Assembly (NCBI RefSeq): GCF_003086295.3
Contig: NC_092051.1
Coordinates: 12,144,810-12,208,809, forward strand
Reading direction: 5' to 3'
Source: Arachis hypogaea
Taxonomy: Eukaryota > Streptophyta > Magnoliopsida > Fabales > Fabaceae
Length of the DNA: 64,000 nt
In this document: piece by piece, positions 59,690 to 64,000 of the stretch
Layout: each line of letters opens with the position of its first letter
How positions within the stretch are numbered: the stretch's first letter is position 1
The notes under the pieces: model-generated
The model's database searches: none
Told to the model about the DNA's origin: nothing
The model's input: only the letters and a program-made list of their open reading frames with translations
Program-made: the position numbers and the translations under genes

Positions 59690-62600
59690 TGCTAATATCA
59701 TCTGAATCTATTTGACAATATGAACTCAATAACACTGTAGATGGCTTGGACAATCTTATTGCTTTGCTTTTCTTGATCGCTGTATCTCTGTCTTGATTCA
59801 TCTCATGAAATAGAATCCGTGAAACATATTCAACTCTAAAGTGGTCCACTTCCGTCTACAGTATAAAAGAATATTATTTTACTGAACTCCGTTAATTTAA
59901 TAAAGTAATAGAGAGTTATATACTTTTAAACACAATTATCTGTGTCCAATTCTCCCAGTTATATCTCCCCTTTTTAATGTTTTGAGGCTCGATTATTTCA
60001 AGCCATCTCATTACATAAACCGCACAATCATAGCTGAAAACCAAAAATAAATTAGCAAATTAAAATAGAACAGCAAGAGAAAACACAATTTCCATAGAGA
60101 AAGATTTATACCTCATTTTTGGCCTGCAATGTTGATGTATGGCGGTTCAATTTCACGATCGTCTTTCTTGAGAGGTTCCCCCAGCATATACCCTCATTCT
60201 AAAAACCACATACCCCTAAAAAAAAAACCAAAGCAAAATATAAGAAAGAATAAATTTAATTCCTAAATACACCCAAAAGATCACATACTACACCTTATTT
60301 TAAACAGAAATATACCCAAATATTAAAACACAAATAACAGAATCAACTTACAACAAATTTATTAAGCTTCATTCTGGGTTTGGAGGGACACGTCTTGTGA
60401 TACGGGTCAAGGATACAAATTTTTTTTTCTAACATCAGCCACCCATAACCATCAATGCTCCGCGTAGCAAACAGGTGCAAACATCTGAAGTATGGCTGTT
60501 TTAGTTTAATTGGCACATAACCAAAGAATTGTGATAAGAAGTTTTAGAAACGAAAACTTACATATGGATGGGATGCCAATTTTTTCAAATATAAAAAAGG
60601 TATGAACATTTTGTAGTCTTCAATGTTAAATGGCTTTTTTGTTTTTGGCTGTAAGAACTCGCCACCCTCGTGATTTCCAACAGCCATGTTTTGCAGCATT
60701 TATGTAATATTTAATACACCCAATACATAAATATACCCAAAATTGAGTTCAGTACACTTTACCACAATAGTGGGAGAAGACAGTAAATTTCTTCTTTAAA
60801 TATTCTAATATTTTGTTTGTTTAGAATCAGACAAATACCATTTATAATATAGAAAAACGAAAAACCCAAATTAATTACATCAATCAATATTGTAGTCACA
60901 GCTCATAATAAAATCATTAATCTTATTCTAATATTACCTCAGCTTCGATATATGTACTAGCTTTTAAAGATGCGAAGTGAATTTTTGACAATTGTATTGG
61001 CTGTTGGGCATTGAGGATGCACATTGGCTCCCTCTCATTAGTACCTCCATCCCCGTAGGTCTTTACATGTGTGGTCCAAAGGTAACACTTTTTCTTCATG
61101 TCGGCCGACGATTTCTTCCTCCTTGCAAGAGTTTCAAACTTTTCAAAGATTTAGTCGGCAGGCTGCTTTTTGAGCGAGGGACTTTTATCCTCTGCAAAAT
61201 TCAATGCTGCCTTAACCCCAGTGTTTTCAATTTGTTCCACCAGCTTCTCTAATTTTTCAATTAGTATTGGTGTCTCAGGACTTTTTCCCTTCTCAAATGC
61301 TGGTTGCCCCTCTTGTGTCAGCGTTTCTTCTTGACTTGAATCAGTGAAGCCGAGGCTGAATAATGGCGCCGAAAATTGTTTTGGTACATAGGATACTGTG
61401 TTGGCGATCATCATCAATGCGACAGTGGCTTCAAGGGGTGGACTACTGTGTGTTGACATATAAGATACTATAAGAATAAGAATAGACGAATGATATCGAA
61501 AGAGAGTTATATTGTGTAGAACTTACATTTTAGAAGGAGCTGGTGGCACTGTGAGTGTGCTTTCAGCAGGTTGTTGGGGTTGTGGAGTGCTGTAGGGTTA
61601 GAAAAAAGGATTTAAATTATAAAAAAACCAATTTCACCTCAATCCAGATGAGATACACCCAAATAAAAAATAATACACCCAAATAATAATCAAATACACC
61701 CGAATATTATTCCTCACCCTTTAATTCTTTCTTTGCTAATTTTCTTACTCTGAGACTTTGCGGGAGATGGTTCAATTTGTATAGGGCTTGCCGCTGTTGT
61801 CTGTGACGGAGGCATGCATACTTGAATCGAAACTCTAAATAAGACAAAAATAAAAAGTAAGAAAACTCCCTTAAAATAGATTATTAGAAGGTTAAAATTT
61901 AGTTGTAAAACTCACATATCAAGCAGTTTAGATTGTGAATGTGTCTCCATCCGAACAATGATCATCTTCTGTTGAGCTGGGTCACTGACCGATTCTTCTT
62001 CCAGACCCAAGCTGAAATCCACAAAAATAATGTCAAAATACACTTGAAGCATTGAAAAGAAACACAGGCTCTTTTTTTTTAGAACTTACGTAGTTGCAGA
62101 TTTTTCTTTTTTTTTCTGCCTTTTTTTTTTTCTTGAATAAAACATTAAAGTGTTTTTTTTTTCTACAAAATATATATACTGAATTAGAAGCAGATGGTAA
62201 CAAAAGAATTAAGCAAATGGTATTAGAAACAAAAATTACATGCTATCCATGGGTTTGTTTATGCTGCTTTGATCCGTTTGTGTTTGAAACAAAGGATCGT
62301 TTTCACTTCCTAAGTTCACATCTGGCATCTAAGCACAGAATAAACATCATTCAGTAAAATTACTATTTAATTAAATCAAGATATCAAAATCTTATCAAAT
62401 AAAGGATCTTACATTTCGGATGAGATATGGTGACCTTTGGTCGATGGGAGCCCAGCTTCCTTCATCCTGAGAAAGCAAAAACAATTATCAGCAACAAAAA
62501 TACCTTAAAATCGGCAATATATACCCAAATTCAACATACCCTTGTCCAGCCTTTTCATTGGTTTTCTTCTTTTTTGATTCTCAAAAGAATTCTTCTATTT

Positions 62601-64000
62601 CTTCAGTTCTTACATCAGTTCTGACAGTACATGTAAAAGAATATGTTAAAAATTAATTTTTTGATGATAAAAGGGTTTGGTAGCTTTACAACGTATCTTA
62701 CACATCATAGGATTTCTTCAGAAGACGAATCCTCAACAATGTGCTTTCTTTTTTTGGATTGCGTCCTAAAAATAAAAAAAGTATAAATCAGACAAACATA
62801 ACAAAATTGATGATAATTACTCCGAAAAGCCGTGCATACTTTTTGGGTGAAGTCTGAATTTTTTTCTTTGATTTTTGTTTAATTATTGGTGACAATTCTT
62901 CACTTCTGAAATTAATTTAGAAACACCCTGTTAATACATCAAATTTTGATAATAAACAGAAAAGAAAGCAATGCAATCACAATTTTAGAATCTTACTCAT
63001 TTTCGGATTTACTTTCATTTTCTGAAGTGGAATCCTCCAAAATCTGTTTCCTTTTTCTGGATACCATTCTGGAGAGCAAACAATCATTAGAAAAAAAGCA
63101 CCCTAAAAATGATAAAATACATCCAAAAATATTACTTACTTTTTAGTTGTCCTGATGGGTTATTTCCTTCTTTTTGTTGCTTCCTCTGAGTCTTGTTCAG
63201 ACTCAGACTCAGAGGAAAAAGCAAGTTCACTCTTCGATGAATTACTCTCGGATGAAGTTACCTTCTTCTTTTTTGTCTTTTTCTTTCTTTTCTTTCTCTT
63301 TCATTTCCTTCAATTTCTTTTTCACTTCCGCCCTCTTGACGATGCCCTGAAATAGTCGAAACGTTAGATTACACTATCTACATAAATAAAATACACTCAA
63401 ATTAGAAAAGGTATTCTACTCAGTTACCATATGGCCATCAATTTCTGCTCTGATCCTCGCAACCATTAGCTCCCTATTCCAATGGCTAACCCACGACAGT
63501 CCAAGGATTGCTTATCCTTTCTTGTCTGCGTGTTTTGTTAGATGAAAATAGACTATCATCAATGCATAGAGGCAACCATCAATCGATTTTTTCTTTTTCA
63601 AACGTAATTGGTTATGCCTTTGATGATGAAATTGAGGACATGGCTGGCCCAGTAACACTCTGTTATGTTGTCCATCCGAAAAATTGGAGCTAGGTGGACA
63701 GGAGATACTTTGTTATCTTAGTTGGCAACAAGAACGCCATTTGAATATAGAGGACGAAAATCCTCTTGAACATTAGGCGATCTTGATTGTTGTCAGCACC
63801 GATATCCATCATCTGATCGGTCAGATTCTTTAATGTTTTTCCTTAGAACTTTCTAAAAATCTCTTTGTTCTTCTAAAAAAGATCCTTAAAATTCACTTTA
63901 TCAGAAAATAAGTCTTCTATAAAAAGGAAAATAAATTACACTCCAAATTACTTGAAATACACCCAAATAACAGCCATATACACCTAAATTTATTTCTTGA
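59690..64000 (-). pseudogene. ULP1-type cysteine protease gene of the transposon, broken, cut by window end
   Basis: On the minus strand, exon-like pieces reproduce a C-terminal ULP1 (SUMO-protease-like) domain. The His codon (AEH) is at 60455-60457, Asp in LDPYHK at 60406-60408 and Cys in YDCAVYVMRWLE at 60024-60026, ending EYVSRILFHEMNQDRDTAIK near 59800. Upstream lie a linker (61151-61459, PPLEATVALMMIANTVSYVP), Glu/Ser/Lys-rich segments (63160-63350) and, near 63540-63800, a conserved-looking FKRIFVLYIQMAFLLP segment found in such transposon proteins. A TGA stands right after the His codon (60452-60454) where Trp is usual, and an A-run frameshift follows. The gene continues beyond the window. 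MULEs carrying ULP1-like genes (Kaonashi type) are known. Confidence 0.75.

Larger units (their letters stand above)
54900..64000. repeat. Dispersed TTTTGGGTGTAT motif, strand-coupled to two genes
   Basis: GGGTGTA-type words on the plus strand occur near 54970, 55190, 56006, 59195 and 59460, with variants near 56030, 56520 and 59237. From about 60270 to the window end they appear on the opposite strand as TACACCC (for example near 60275, 60716, 61655, 61675, 61695, 63955, plus variants near 60735, 62518, 63118, 63388). The switch coincides with the change from the plus-strand FAR1 gene to the minus-strand ULP1-like gene. Most copies lie between exons. Confidence 0.7.

Overview
This window is nuclear DNA from a flowering plant. 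Genes have many GT-AG introns and lie among AT-rich intergenic DNA full of plant transposons. Encoded proteins resemble legume proteins, and several repeats (TTCGAA arrays, GCGTACGC-rich LTRs, a tRNA-like SINE) resemble those I associate with peanut (Arachis). The genus is an inference, not a proof.

Layout. 1-545: short palindromic repeats. 1853-7830: a complete Mutator-like element (MULE) with about 90 bp terminal inverted repeats, a perfect 9 bp target-site duplication, an intact mudrA-type transposase (minus strand) and an internally deleted plant-mobile-domain gene (plus strand). Each end carries eight near-palindromic TTCGAA units. 8257-15092: RSH1, a chloroplast RelA/SpoT homologue in 24 exons, with a one-base frameshift before the ACT domain and a foldback element in intron 13. 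15679-16837: a three-exon membrane-anchored acidic protein of unknown function (minus). 18133-20343: a decayed L1 LINE fragment inside an inverted-repeat element. 20794-26945: a nearly full-length L1 LINE with a target-site duplication, followed by two tRNA-derived SINE copies. 28895-29431: two nested MULE fragments. 29743-30338: a roughly 600 bp foldback.

31163-32173: a group VII ERF transcription factor with the Met-Cys N-degron. 33587-36559: four non-autonomous DNA transposons (Tourist-like, two hAT, one MULE-type), three with clear target-site duplications. 38053-41316: a long solo LTR. 45281-46766: ribosomal protein eL19 in five exons with a typical ribosomal-protein promoter. 47960-50942: ERS1-type ethylene receptor (minus, five coding exons, no receiver domain). 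54714-64000: a decayed cassette of a FAR1-type transposase gene (plus) converging on a ULP1-type protease gene (minus, cut by the window edge). A 1.5 kb solo LTR sits in the FAR1 gene, and a GGGTGTA motif is scattered through both genes on their sense strands.

The host genes are single-copy housekeeping or signalling genes with no operon-like link: stringent response, ethylene perception, ERF-VII oxygen/ethylene response, ribosome. The most unusual content is the transposon set. At least two MULE types carry terminal arrays with one architecture (paired inverted short cores, 26-33 bp units) but different core sequences, which suggests coevolving transposase-recognition arrays.
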